From Cupriavidus nantongensis (GTDB lineage Bacteria > Pseudomonadota > Gammaproteobacteria > Burkholderiales > Burkholderiaceae), in contig NZ_CP014844.1 in the NCBI RefSeq assembly GCF_001598055.1, positions 2,410,967-2,474,966 on the forward strand: DNA of 64,000 nt. The letters run 5' to 3'. Position 1 is the stretch's first letter, and the number at the start of each line of letters is the position of its first letter. The notes beneath the pieces were generated by a model. That model made no database searches. It was not told the DNA's origin and worked only from the letters and a program-made list of their open reading frames with translations. The translations under genes and the position numbers were made by a program. Below are positions 21,570 to 30,511 of this stretch, in pieces.

Positions 21570-21632
21570 GTTCGAGCCCTGCAGCCGCACCAATAAAATC
21601 AAGGGTTTACAGGGGTTTTCCTGTAAACCCTT
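21570..21632 (+). repeat. tRNA 3'-end fragment plus 13-bp hairpin: probable island attachment scar
   Basis: GTTCGAGCCC...GCCGCACCA (21570-21592) looks like the T-arm, acceptor strand and CCA of a tRNA, but no tRNA body precedes it. Eight bases later AAGGGTTTACAGG (21601-21613) and CCTGTAAACCCTT (21620-21632) form a perfect hairpin. Genomic islands that integrate in tRNA genes leave exactly such 3'-end duplicates at the far junction. The identity of the tRNA is not determined, and the fragment is one base short of a canonical 3' end. Confidence 0.6.
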
Positions 21633-22067
21633 GTGCATTTTGCGGTCTATGTAACCGCCATGTAACCCGATTGGATCGCCGCGATCCATCTGGAACCATG
21701 TCCTGCCTGCGCCTACAGTTGCTTCGTGCCCCATTTGCTCGTGTGGCACATAGGTCTCGCGCGATAAAATCCTACCCACTGCATCAAAGGGGACCGGGGT
21801 CGTGTCACAAGCAACAACGCCACAAGAATGCGTCGCTGCCGCAAGGCAGCTTTATGCCGTTTTGAAAGGGCATCTCGATCGTCCAACTTGCACCAGCAGG
21901 ATGTGCGGAATTCCCTCGTGAGGCGATGGGCCTCGATGGAAGACCGTTCAACGTCATCGACCGTCAGACCAAGGCTCGCGAAATCATGCGGCTATGGGAA
22001 GCCTTGGGACGATCAGGACAGTAATGCATGATGGCAAGGTGTTGCACTTTTGATTTGAGGCCGCCAT
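21633..22067. other. Junction region with a possible gene remnant
   Basis: About 435 bases between the attachment scar and the LacI gene. An in-frame stretch at 21866-22024 reads APAGCAEFPREAMGLDGRPF then NVIDRQTKAREIMRLWEALG and ends in a TAA, with coding-like composition but no start codon. It could be the 3' end of a truncated gene that I cannot identify. No integrase gene is visible although the scar suggests one once lay nearby. Confidence 0.35.
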
Positions 22068-23090
22068 TTATTGTCGAGGTGGCGCAGTACTTTCGCGAAT
22101 TACTAGGTCAGGCTCGAACTCGGTCTGGATGTTTTTGGCTCCTCCTTCGATCTGCTCAATCAAGTTGCGCGAAGTAAGCTCGCCAATCAGAACGGGATTC
22201 GAGTGCACTGTCGTTAGCGCGGGTGTTACCAGTTCCGCCATCTGCCAGTCGCCGAAGCCTGTGACAGAGATGTCGCTCGGAACCGAAAGTCCCAATGTGC
22301 GGCACTCCGCGATCGCCGCCACAGCAATGAAGTCATTGATGCATATCAGGGCGGTCGGCTGTTCCCGATGCAACAGCAAGTCCTTGCGCTGCAGGCAGAC
22401 GCGCACCGCTTGTCGCACAGCAGATGCATCGTAAGGGGTCGGAAAAATGCGGTTATCGGGTAAGGAAATGTCGTTCTCGCTGAGGACGTCTCGGATCCCC
22501 AGAAGCCGTTGAGACGATAGAAACTGAGTTTCGAGAGGACCTGGGAGCACTGCAAACTGCCGGTGTCCTTGTTTGACTAAGTAGGTGGTTAGCCTGCGCA
22601 TAGCCAAGCGGTTGTCATACCCCACCGTCGGATGCATCCCTTCGCGGTCCACGGCCCACATTAGTACATACGGGATAGCGTGCTTGTGTATCAGCGAGAA
22701 GACTTCGGGATGATGTTGTGAACCGATTATTGCGATCCCGTCCACTCTACGCTCCAATAGGGCGCGGGCGCAGCGCAATTCGGTCTCACTGTCGTCCCGA
22801 TGGCAAGTCAACAGAACGGTATATCCAAGCCGGTCGAGCTGGGCCTCCAAGGTATCTACTGCTTTGGCGTAAAGTTCATTCATCAGTGTCGGCGCAATTA
22901 TGCCCACCGATCGCGTGCGCCCCTGACGTAGTTCGCGAGCCGCCGAGAAGGGAACGTAGTTGAGGCTTGCAATAGCGTTCTGCACTCGCTCCAGCGTGTC
23001 AGGTCGCAGCCTATCCGGCGATGTCAGTGCACGGGAGACTGTTGCCGAGGAAACGCCGGCGAGGAGGGCGACTTGCTTGACATTCACCAT
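22068..23090 (-). CDS. LacI family transcriptional regulator (copy A)
   Basis: The 340-residue protein has a LacI helix-turn-helix (VNVKQVALLAGVSSATVSRA; LRPDTLERVQNAIASLNYVP with the hinge) and a type I periplasmic-binding effector domain. It is about 92% identical by eye to the LacI copy at 40909-41928, so the two arose by recent duplication. It lies directly downstream of a Bug gene fragment in the same orientation, as the second copy does with an intact Bug gene. The likely operator is the RYAATCGATTAC palindrome found elsewhere in the window, which is inference. Confidence 0.93.
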   Translation of the reverse strand: MVNVKQVALLAGVSSATVSRALTSPDRLRPDTLERVQNAIASLNYVPFSAARELRQGRTRSVGIIAPTLMNELYAKAVDTLEAQLDRLGYTVLLTCHRDDSETELRCARALLERRVDGIAIIGSQHHPEVFSLIHKHAIPYVLMWAVDREGMHPTVGYDNRLAMRRLTTYLVKQGHRQFAVLPGPLETQFLSSQRLLGIRDVLSENDISLPDNRIFPTPYDASAVRQAVRVCLQRKDLLLHREQPTALICINDFIAVAAIAECRTLGLSVPSDISVTGFGDWQMAELVTPALTTVHSNPVLIGELTSRNLIEQIEGGAKNIQTEFEPDLVIRESTAPPRQ

Positions 23091-23214
23091 ATCGGGTCAG
23101 ATGTTATCTTCAGCCGGAATGACGGCCGTCTGCCATCCATTGTAACGATTGGTAGTCGAAAGCAGTTCCCGTCGTTGGAGGGTTCCCGAAGACGGATCGA
23201 CATCCCTGGTGAGG

Positions 23215-23834
23215 CTAGTCGAGCCGGACCTTTGCTGAATCTGCCACTCGCTTCCACTTCGAAACTTCGGCGCGAAGCAACGCATTGAACGCCTCAGGCG
23301 TGCCGCCTGCGATCTGCGCTCCTTGAGCCATCAGCTTGTCGCGGACCTCCGGATCCTGAAGGGCTTTGTTGAACTCGCTGTTCATCTTAGCAATGATGGC
23401 CTGTGATGTCCCGCTCGGGACCATGAACCCGCCCCAGGAAACGGCTTCGTAGCCGTTTATCCCGAGTGCTTCATCTACCGTGGGCACATCGGGCAGTGAC
23501 GGTAATCGAGTCTTGCTCGTGACCGCGAGCGCCCTGAGCTTTCCACTCTTGACTTGCGGCATTCCCGCGAGCGAGGTGGGAAGGGCAACATTGATCTGCT
23601 GACCGAGCACGTCTGTGAGCGAAGGCGCGTCTCCCTTATAGGGAACGTGGTTCATCTTGACGCCAGCCATGGTACTAAGGAGTTCCCCGGCCAGATGGCT
23701 GCCCGAACCATTGCCGGCGCATCCAAAGGTGATCTGCCCTGGCCTAGCCTTTGCCATCGAGACTAGTTGGCGCAGGTCCTTTATTGGCGAATTTGCTGCT
23801 GTGACGATAATGAGCGGCACCGTTGTCACTAAGG
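23215..23834 (-). pseudogene. Bug/TctC solute-binding protein, N-terminally truncated (copy A)
   Basis: About 205 residues match the C-terminal two thirds of the intact Bug protein at 42058-43044 almost residue for residue (VPLIIVTAANSPIKDLRQLV...VSKWKRVADSAKVRLD). The match stops at about 23834 in LVTTVP. The first roughly 120 residues, including the signal peptide, are gone and replaced by DNA leading into an IS5-type element. The product cannot be exported and is presumably non-functional. Confidence 0.9.
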
Positions 23835-23968
23835 AATTGCTGATCAATGAGGTTTGCGCTTGATGTTGCACAAGCCAAGGACTTCAGCTTTCGCAATCCG
23901 GGAGAGATGGGCCGATTCAAGCCGTCTTTCTCGCGTTTCGCACCTTTCCTGGTCGCGCTTTTGCGCGC

Positions 23969-25488
23969 TCAGGACGGATTGCTCCCCTCTAAGGACAACA
24001 ACAGCCTCCTGGCGAACACCAGATTCGCCAAACCAAACAGGCTGAACAACTGCGCCGTGTTCTTGAACAGGCCCTTGTAGCGAACCTTGCGATGACCAAA
24101 CAGATTCTTGATAACGTGGAACGGATGCTCAACCCGCGACCGAATCTGTGCCTTGACCCGCTCGACGGCGATCAGCAAGTCCTTGACGGCTCCGTCACAC
24201 ATCGCCTTGATCTTGCCGCGCTTGACGGCCACCTGCCACTTCACGGTCTTGCCTTGCATCTCCTCGCGCTTGTCCACGCCCGTGTAGCCCGCGTCGCCAA
24301 ACGCATGCTCCTCGTGGCCATGCAGCAAGGCATGGGCCTGCGACACGTCCGACTCTTGGCCGCTGTGCCCACCACGCTATGCACCAGCCCAGAGGCCGCA
24401 TCCACGCCGACGTCGGGTAGCAGCGGCGCATTTCTGCGCCACTGCCCCCTAAGGTAGGGTCGAGAACTGGCGCGCGCACCTTCAGGTGCCGGTGGTGATT
24501 CCACCGCTTTCGCGATGGCCCGCAATCCGGCGACCATAGTCACGTTTCCAACTCCCGCCACGTCAAACGCAGCATGCGGTTTTCCCGCACTACGCTTTCC
24601 TGTTTGCTTCATGTCAAGGTATATGGGACCTATCATGCCGGGGCCGCTTTCGTCGATGGTCGACGACGAACCCGATAGCCGTTGAACAGCTTCAGTTCGT
24701 CATAGAGCCACCGCCTACTCCACGTCTTCCAGCCGAAGCCCCGACGATTCCGGGAGCGCTCCAGATGGCGCCTGACCTTCTTTTCCACCCAGTCCTGGAT
24801 GAAGCTGAAGCACTCACTGGAGTGTCCGACCGCGAAGTAGTTCACCCAGCCACGTAGCACCGGATTTATCAGTTGCACCACCCGATCCACCGGCTGCGAC
24901 TGGTATCGCCTGAACACCTCCTTGAGTTTGCGCAGCAACGCCGTGCGTTTCTTCAACTTGGGCGTATAGTGCGCTCGCCACACCTGTCTCTTTATGCTGC
25001 GCAATCGACGGAAGTCGAATCCCAGAAAGCCAAAGCTCTCACCGCAGTCCAAATCCACCGTGCGACTCTTCTCTTCATTGACCTCGACCTGCAACTTGGC
25101 AAACTCTTCCCGAAGCCGTCGGCTTTCGCGTCAGTTCATGCTCGACGAGCAGGCGGCGAAACTTCAGCAGCGTGGTCGCGTCTGGCACCGCCTCGACTGC
25201 CAGGTCGATCCCGGCAAACGCCCGCATCGCCATGCTGTCGTACAGCGCGTCTTCCAGTGCCTCGTCCGACAGCCCGTACCACTGCAGGAGGAAGTAAATG
25301 CGCAGCATCCGCTCAAGGCCGATCGGCGGCCGGCCACGTTTGCCCTTGGGGTAGTACGGCTCGACCGCCGCAATCAGGCGCGCCCACGGCACCACGCTCT
25401 CCATCTCCGACAGGAAGCGCTGGCGGCGCGTCACACGCTTCTTGCCGTGACTTTCCGCTTCCGCAAAACTGATCTGTCGCTTCATCAC
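23969..25488 (-). mobile_element. IS5-type transposase gene, broken and interrupted by group II intron DNA
   Basis: The N-terminal part (25488 to about 25130: MMKRQISFAEAESHGKKRVT..., SDEALEDALYDSMAMRAFAG) and the C-terminal part (about 24436 to 23969: GVDAASGLVHSVVGTAA, HEEHAFGDAGYTGVDKREEM, RSRVEHPFHVIKNLFGHRKV) belong to one IS5-like DDE transposase. They are separated by about 690 bases of intron sequence, and the middle of the transposase is missing. A one-base loss near 24350 (GTAAKS instead of GTAANVSD) adds a frameshift. The insertion sits exactly at the truncation of the Bug gene. Confidence 0.85.
24633..25130 (-). pseudogene. Group II intron reverse transcriptase/maturase, C-terminal fragment
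   Basis: The frame reads RRLREEFAKLQVEVNEEKSR then TVDLDCGESFGFLGFDFRRL, followed by the maturase domain X (PVLRGWVNYFAVGHSSECFS; WVEKKVRRHLERSRNRRGFG). These are standard for bacterial group II intron proteins. All palm and finger motifs (including YADD) are missing because the fragment begins directly after the IS5 N-terminal part. About 200 bases of further intron-like 3' sequence follow down to about 24440. The intron cannot splice or move on its own. Confidence 0.85.
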
Positions 25489-25700
25489 AGGACCTGAATC
25501 ATGGACACGCTCATGACAACGCGCTCACCCAATGCCTCGATGACTCGCGCACTGATTTAATCAGATGGTATGGACGCCTCCCCCCGGCAACGGGGCGCCG
25601 CTTACCTGCAAGAGTAACTGTAAGGGTCCTCGCTGCCATGGCATCCCTATGCCAAAGTGGAGGTGTCGATTGCAAACGACCCTGATCGGGACGATCCAAA

Positions 25701-26711
25701 ATGAAGCTTACCGTCATCGGCATGGATATTGCCAAGCATGTCTTCCAACTTCATGCGGTGAATGCCAACACCGGTGAAATCGAGCGCATCAAGTTGAAGC
25801 GGAGCCAGGTCACCGACTTCCTTGCTCAGCGGGAGCGTTCACTCATTGCCATCGAAGCTTGCGGCAGCGCCCACCGTTGGGCACGAGAACTGCAGAAGCT
25901 CGGCCACGAAGTGAAGCTCATCTCTGTGCGATCGGTTCGTCCCTTTGTGTTGCGTAATAAAACCGACGCTGCCGATGCCAGAGCTATCTGGACAGCAGTC
26001 CAGCAGCCCGAGGCGCGGTTTGTTGCGATCAAGAGCGAGCAGCAACAGACCATTCTGGCGCTGCACCGCATCCGGGCTCAACTGATGAAGTTCCGGATCA
26101 TGCAGACGAACGCATTGCGCGGCTTACTCTATGAGTTTGGTGAAGTCCTTCCGGAAGGATCTCGGGAATTTGCCGAAAAAATTTCTGGTGCGCTTGCCAA
26201 GATCGCGAATCGCTTGCCAGCCATACTGATCGACAGCCTACGAGAGCAATGGGCACGCGTGCAGGCAACCGACAAGGAAATCGCTGTGCTGGAACGTCGG
26301 CTCAAGGTTGCGCTTTGCGACAATCAGGAATGCCAGAAGATCGCTGAAATTCCTGGCGTGGGGCTGCTAACCGCCACGGCTGCGGTGGCTGCGATCGGCG
26401 ATGCCAAAACGTTTCGCTCCGGGCGTGAGTTCGCTGCCTGGTTAGGCTTGGTACCGAAACAAACGGGCACCGGTGGTCACGTGCGCCAGCTTGGCATTAG
26501 CAAGCGAGGTGACACCTACCTGCGCACCCTACTCATACACGGCGCCAGATCGGTGATCATCAAAGGCGCATGAACCGCCTGGCTCGACGGATTGCTTCAG
26601 CGACGTCCTTTCAATGTAGTGGTGGCTGCCGTAGCCAACAAACTCGCCCGGACCATCTGGGCGGTGCTAGCAAGGGATACGAGATACACGGCACCCGCCA
26701 TGGCTGCATAG
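25701..26711 (+). pseudogene. IS110 family transposase with in-frame nonsense codon
   Basis: The frame starts MKLTVIGMDIAKHVFQLHAV and shows the DEDD-type catalytic start of IS110 (GMDIAK), RNKTDAADARAIW, and the transposase-20 domain (IPGVGLLTATAAVAAIGDA; FAAWLGLVPKQTGTGGHVRQ). A TGA at 26571-26573 interrupts it after SVIIKGA. In the same frame the normal C-terminus continues (TAWLDGLLQRRPFNVVVAAV; ANKLARTIWAVLARDTRY) to a TAG at 26711. About 210 bases upstream of the start lack genes and probably contain the element's end. Confidence 0.85.
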
Positions 26712-27293
26712 CCAGGTGCGTGGCCCGCCTGAACTGACTTCTTCTCAAGGAGCGCAAGCATTGATCGCATGATGGCTAACAGGTTGGACCGGGGCGAGGA
26801 AAACCCGATAGGGAATGTGAGCAGCAACGCTCGATGATCAGATGAGGACCTCGCCAGCGAATTCCATATGGGCCAGCAGGCTGAGCGGCCTGCACAAAAG
26901 GGCCGGACATAGGCGTGCTGCCTTCACCTGTCGACCACCATGTCAATCGGCTTGCAATCCGGGAGGCGTCCACATAAGGCGATTCCCTAGTGACGGATCG
27001 CGCCGCAGCAACTATGACAGTTGTGCATCGCCAGAACACCGGGTTGTCGCGCCATCATCAGTACGAGCACGCTGACAACCAAGGTGGCCGCATTGATCTG
27101 GAGTATCGGATGCGGGCTCAAAGTACTGGCTACTGAGCGGCCCCAGATCTCAATGCCTTTACGTTGACCGCCAGCCAAAGCGGCAGTGTCGCAGACACCA
27201 CGCATCAGAACAGCTTCGAAGATTGATCCTGCCCGGCAACTTTCATGTCGCAGAATCGTCTGCGTAGCTAGGTACGCCTCCGCTACTCCCAAA
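26712..27293. other. Region downstream of the IS110 element, no recognised gene
   Basis: About 580 bases. The first part is probably the IS110 3' end. A 101-codon minus-strand frame (26987-27292) contains one hydrophobic stretch (INAATLVVSVLVLMM) but has no ribosome site or family resemblance, so I do not call it a gene. Confidence 0.4.
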
Positions 27294-27632
27294 TTAGGGC
27301 GTCATCTCCTGGATGCAGCTTGATGCGGGTTTCAACGTGCGTTCCTTCGGCGCGAGTATGCCTGCGGACGGTCCATTCTCGATCGTCTGTTGCGAAGATA
27401 TTGGCGCCAACATGGGCGTTGCCGTACGGGGCGTTAGTATGCGCAAGTGATCTGCTAATGCGATTTCCAGCGTCCCATTGCCAGTTGCAGCTAGTAGAAC
27501 GACCACGCCTGGGTTACGGTGAAATGGGAAGCGCTGATCATCCAAGAAATCAGAATCGTGCGTCAGTATGATGCGTCGCGTTTCACAAGCCGTCGCGAAA
27601 CTGGCCTCGTCGGCGTGTCCAATGAGCGCCAT
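27294..27632 (-). pseudogene. DUF5615 PIN-like toxin-type protein, N-terminally truncated
   Basis: The frame reads LIGHADEASFATACETRRII and LTHDSDFLDDQRFPFHRNPG then VVVLLA, the C-terminal two thirds of a DUF5615 PIN-like fold protein. The family's N-terminal strand with its first acidic residue is absent; sequence before the first ATG belongs to a reductase remnant. The extended C-terminus is also unlike the family. DUF5615 genes often accompany a DUF433 antitoxin, which is not visible here. Probably debris. Confidence 0.6.
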
Positions 27633-27639
27633 GCTAGGG

Positions 27640-27779
27640 TAAGCCGCCTACTTTTCCGATGAGAGTAAGGCGTCCGGGCCAGCCCTTGCGCCCGCAGCGC
27701 TCGTGCCGCCGTGATGCCGTGATGCCGTGATGCCGGCGGCGGGTGTCCCGACGACTACGATGTGCTCACGGGAAATCAT
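27640..27779 (-). pseudogene. Ferredoxin reductase N-terminal remnant with 8-bp repeat expansion
   Basis: Minus-strand sequence from the ATG at 27779 reads MISREHIVVVGTPAAGITA, equivalent to MNSPEHIVVVGASAAGITAA of the intact reductase at 55661-56860. It then loses frame at a triple direct repeat GTGATGCC (27711-27734). Traces of the next segment (RALRAQG..., RLTLIGK) follow in other frames down to about 27640. Only the FAD-binding start survives. It overlaps the ferredoxin remnant by one base, as in the intact operon. Confidence 0.75.
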
Positions 27780-27868
27780 CAGAGATCCTCGTGAACCTCG
27801 ATTGCAAGCGCCGGACAGATCCCAGCGGCCAAGCGGGCAGATTCGTGTTGATCAGTCGACGGTTCCGC
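27779..27868 (-). pseudogene. [3Fe-4S] ferredoxin C-terminal remnant
   Basis: Minus-strand codons give AEPSTDQHESARLAAGICPA then LAIEVHEDL and a TGA, matching the end of the intact ferredoxin at 56857-57054 (AEPSADQFESARLAAGICPA). The N-terminal half with the first two cluster cysteines is missing. Together with the reductase remnant it is the scar of a third P450-ferredoxin-reductase cassette in this window. Confidence 0.75.
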
Positions 27869-27891
27869 ACCCGGGGCGATGAGCGAACTCC

Positions 27892-28539
27892 CTACGCTGG
27901 CCCCATCCCAACAAGCCTTGAGACCATCGCTGCGGCATTCTGAAGTGTTGGAATGATTTCATTCTCGATCCTTTCGGGTGTCGCCTCGGCTGGCGATGTG
28001 GAAATCCCGATAGCCAGCTGGCGGTTGCCAACCCGAGCAAGCGGGACTGCAACTGAGATCTGATTGCTCTCTGGATACTCGACCATCGCCCATTCACCGA
28101 CCCCGAGGGTCAACGCCTGTGTGAGCGCGCTACTTGGAGGCAGGATGCTTCCAACCCGGAGATTCATCACCACGAGGCGACGGCGTTCCGCGAGTGCCAT
28201 CGCCCTTCCAATAATGATCACCCCGTCGGGGTTCGCTTCACCCAGGTTGGATGTTCCTGCGTACGTGTCAGCCAGTTGCTGGAGCATCTGCTGAACCGAG
28301 TCTGTCACTCCCAAACTTTCCAAAGCAGCAAAGCCGATTTCGAAGACTCGGGTAGTCAAGCGCCATTGGTTGCCCTCGCGCGCGACATATCCCTCCTCCT
28401 CCAAAGTCAATAGAAAGCGCAGAACGGTCGGGTGCGGCAGGTCTACGGCACGCGACAACTCCGCCAACGTAGGTCGCCCGTTCTCTCGGAAAGCGCGCAG
28501 CACCGCTAGACAGCGTTGGATCGATCTATTATTCTTCAT
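27892..28539 (-). CDS. IclR family transcriptional regulator
   Basis: The 215-residue protein begins with the IclR winged helix ([40 protein letters not shown]) and has the effector-binding domain ([40 protein letters not shown]). It is about 35-40 residues shorter than typical members because the middle of the effector domain is compact or deleted. It is divergent from the Bug/acyl-CoA operon, and two perfect palindromes lie in front of its start codon, so it very likely controls both its own gene and that operon. Confidence 0.88.
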   Translation of the reverse strand: MKNNRSIQRCLAVLRAFRENGRPTLAELSRAVDLPHPTVLRFLLTLEEEGYVAREGNQWRLTTRVFEIGFAALESLGVTDSVQQMLQQLADTYAGTSNLGEANPDGVIIIGRAMALAERRRLVVMNLRVGSILPPSSALTQALTLGVGEWAMVEYPESNQISVAVPLARVGNRQLAIGISTSPAEATPERIENEIIPTLQNAAAMVSRLVGMGPA

Positions 28540-28541
28540 TC

Positions 28542-28576
28542 GTACACCCTGTGTACCGCTAGTTCACCTAGTGAAC
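28542..28576. promoter_or_regulatory. Tandem 6-3-6 palindromes, probable IclR operators
   Basis: GTACAC-CCT-GTGTAC (28542-28556) and GTTCAC-CTA-GTGAAC (28562-28576) are two perfect inverted repeats sharing the form GTNCAC-N3-GTGNAC. Their centres are 20 bases apart, about two helical turns. They lie between the IclR start (28539) and the Bug gene start (28634), where IclR proteins bind as paired dimers. That the adjacent IclR is the binder is inference. Confidence 0.75.
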
Positions 28577-28633
28577 ATCATAAACCAGGTGCCCTTGAGA
28601 TGCAACCTGCTTCTTGAGGTCAGGAGACAACGA

Positions 28634-29617
28634 ATGAAACGATGGATATTGGGCTTTAGCGCCGCTGTGGTGGGGTGCTGGGCAGCGACCGGTCAATCTG
28701 TTGCGAACGCCAGCGAGTCCTGGCCGAGTCGCCCGATCAAGTGGGTCGTGCCGTATCCGCCGGGCGGCACCACTGACATGCTGGCACGTATCGTCGGTGC
28801 CAAGCTCTCTGAACGACTCGGGCAGCCCGTGGTGATCGAGAACAAGCCAGGCGCTGGGGGCGATGTTGGCACGGCCTATGTTGCGAAACAGCCCGCTGAT
28901 GGATACACCATCGTTATGGGCAATATTGGTCCTATTGCCATCAACCCCACGCTTACTCCCGACGCTCGCTTTTCTCCCACGCGAGATCTCGCGCCGGTGA
29001 CGCTCCTGGCGGAGGTTCCCAACCTGCTGGTGGTCAACCCGCAACTGCCGGTCAAATCGGTGAAGGAACTCGTTCAGTACGCGAAGCAACAGCCCAATCC
29101 CTTGTCGTACGCAACGCCTGGCAACGGAACATCTTTGCACTTGGCGGGTGAACTGTTCGCTTCGACAGCGGGCCTGCGCATGGTTCATGTGCCATACCGC
29201 GGTAGCGGCCCCGGCCTGAACGACACGATGGCAGGCCATGTACCGATCATGTTTGACAACATGCCTTCGGCATTGAATCTCGTAAAAGGCGGAAAGGTTC
29301 GCGCACTCGCCATCACGAGTGCTGTCCGTTCCCCGTTGCTGCCGGACGTCCCAACGATGACTGAAGCTGGTCTGAGCAACTATCAGATCACTGGTTGGTT
29401 CGGCGTCTTGGTACCTGCCGCAACGCCGAAGCCGATCGTCACCCGTTTGGATGCCGAAATTCAAGCTGTACTCAAGATGCCTGACGTCCGCAGCAAGATT
29501 GGCGACATCGGCGGAATCATCTCTGGCGCAGGACGAGATGAGTTCGGCCGATTCATCCAGCAGGAGTCGGCGAAATGGCAAAAGCTCATTCGTACCGCGC
29601 ACATCACCGTGCAGTAG
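28634..29617 (+). CDS. Bug/TctC family solute-binding protein, first gene of the acyl-CoA operon
   Basis: The 327-residue protein has a signal peptide (MKRWILGFSAAVVGCWAATG...) and the Bug fold signatures (RPIKWVVPYPPGGTTDMLAR; GQPVVIENKPGAGGDVGTAY; VHVPYRGSGPGLNDTMAGHV). Bug proteins capture carboxylated compounds in the periplasm for tripartite tricarboxylate transporters or for signalling. No membrane partner genes are nearby. The ATG at 28634 follows AGGAGA. It heads the run of same-strand catabolic genes up to 37028, suggesting that its ligand is the pathway substrate. Confidence 0.9.
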   Translation: MKRWILGFSAAVVGCWAATGQSVANASESWPSRPIKWVVPYPPGGTTDMLARIVGAKLSERLGQPVVIENKPGAGGDVGTAYVAKQPADGYTIVMGNIGPIAINPTLTPDARFSPTRDLAPVTLLAEVPNLLVVNPQLPVKSVKELVQYAKQQPNPLSYATPGNGTSLHLAGELFASTAGLRMVHVPYRGSGPGLNDTMAGHVPIMFDNMPSALNLVKGGKVRALAITSAVRSPLLPDVPTMTEAGLSNYQITGWFGVLVPAATPKPIVTRLDAEIQAVLKMPDVRSKIGDIGGIISGAGRDEFGRFIQQESAKWQKLIRTAHITVQ

Positions 29618-29641
29618 GTCAGTTACTTTAAGGAAGAAGCA

Positions 29642-30511
29642 ATGTTGAACTCGGTTGACAGAATCCTCGTTGCGGTGCGCGACCTCGATCAAGCAGAGCA
29701 GAACTACAGGGAAGTACTTGGGGCGCAGTATCTTGATGAGCTTGCAAGCGACCATCTGAATGCCCGTGGCCGTAGCCTGGTAATCGGCGAAAGCACGGTC
29801 GAACTTTGGACCCCGCGGGGAGCAGGGGTCGTAAGTGATCATCTTGATAGCTTCGGGGAAGGCCTCTTCTTTGGAGGGGTCTCGACAGCTAGCCTGGCTG
29901 AATGCCAGAGGTTCCTTGCCGAGCAAGGTATCCGATTTGCTGAAGCCGACGGCCGTCTCTATTTGAACGCGGGCGGCCTCTATGGCATGCCACTCGTTGT
30001 CAGCGAAGCGGCAGCGCGGGTTCGAGCGAATGGTCCTGTGTCGTTTCTGTACGAGCTCACCATGGTTCTCAGCACCGACTGGCGAGAAGTCGCGGATTGC
30101 TACGCGCGAAAACTGGGCCTGCAGCGCGACAAGGCAGTAGACATCACGTTCGCGCGATTTGGCTATGAAGGCACGCTGCTGATGTTCGCGCCGGATCGTC
30201 TCGATCGCATCGAATTGGCTGAAGCGCATGATCCCGCCTTTGCCATGGGCAGGTTTTCGGGCAAGCGAGGTGACGCACTTTACATGTGCTACATCGAAAC
30301 GCATGATTTGGCGGACGTAATCAGGCGACTCGAATCGCGCAACGCAAAGTGGACCCGAAGGACCGACACGGGCAAGCCCGAGCAGGACGGCCTCTGGATC
30401 CATCCGAGCGCGCTGAATGGCGTCCTACTTGGTGTATCCCGAACCTCGTTGGCGTGGGGATGGTCCGGTAGCCCCGAGAAAGTCGAAGAGATTTCAGAGG
30501 TGCAGTCGTGA
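29642..30511 (+). CDS. VOC (glyoxalase/dioxygenase fold) family protein
   Basis: The 289-residue protein has two vicinal-oxygen-chelate modules. The first starts MLNSVDRILVAVRDLDQAEQ and the second lies around residues 135-270 (SFLYELTMVLSTDWREVADC; GDALYMCYIETHDLADVIRR). This double arrangement occurs in extradiol dioxygenases, glyoxalases and methylmalonyl-CoA epimerase relatives. A clear metal-binding His/His/Glu set could not be assigned, so the reaction is open. It overlaps the following aldehyde dehydrogenase gene by one base (TGATG), indicating translational coupling. Confidence 0.8.
   Translation: MLNSVDRILVAVRDLDQAEQNYREVLGAQYLDELASDHLNARGRSLVIGESTVELWTPRGAGVVSDHLDSFGEGLFFGGVSTASLAECQRFLAEQGIRFAEADGRLYLNAGGLYGMPLVVSEAAARVRANGPVSFLYELTMVLSTDWREVADCYARKLGLQRDKAVDITFARFGYEGTLLMFAPDRLDRIELAEAHDPAFAMGRFSGKRGDALYMCYIETHDLADVIRRLESRNAKWTRRTDTGKPEQDGLWIHPSALNGVLLGVSRTSLAWGWSGSPEKVEEISEVQS

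Noticed and set aside
21570..21592. Complete tRNA gene
   Set aside because: Only the T-arm/acceptor 3' end is present; no D-arm, anticodon arm or 5' acceptor strand precedes it.
26987..27292. 101-codon minus-strand frame with one hydrophobic segment
   Set aside because: A single hydrophobic stretch is not enough; no start signal and no family pattern.
28568..30403. 611-codon minus-strand frame
   Set aside because: It is antisense to the Bug and VOC genes, which have signal peptide, motifs and ribosome sites.
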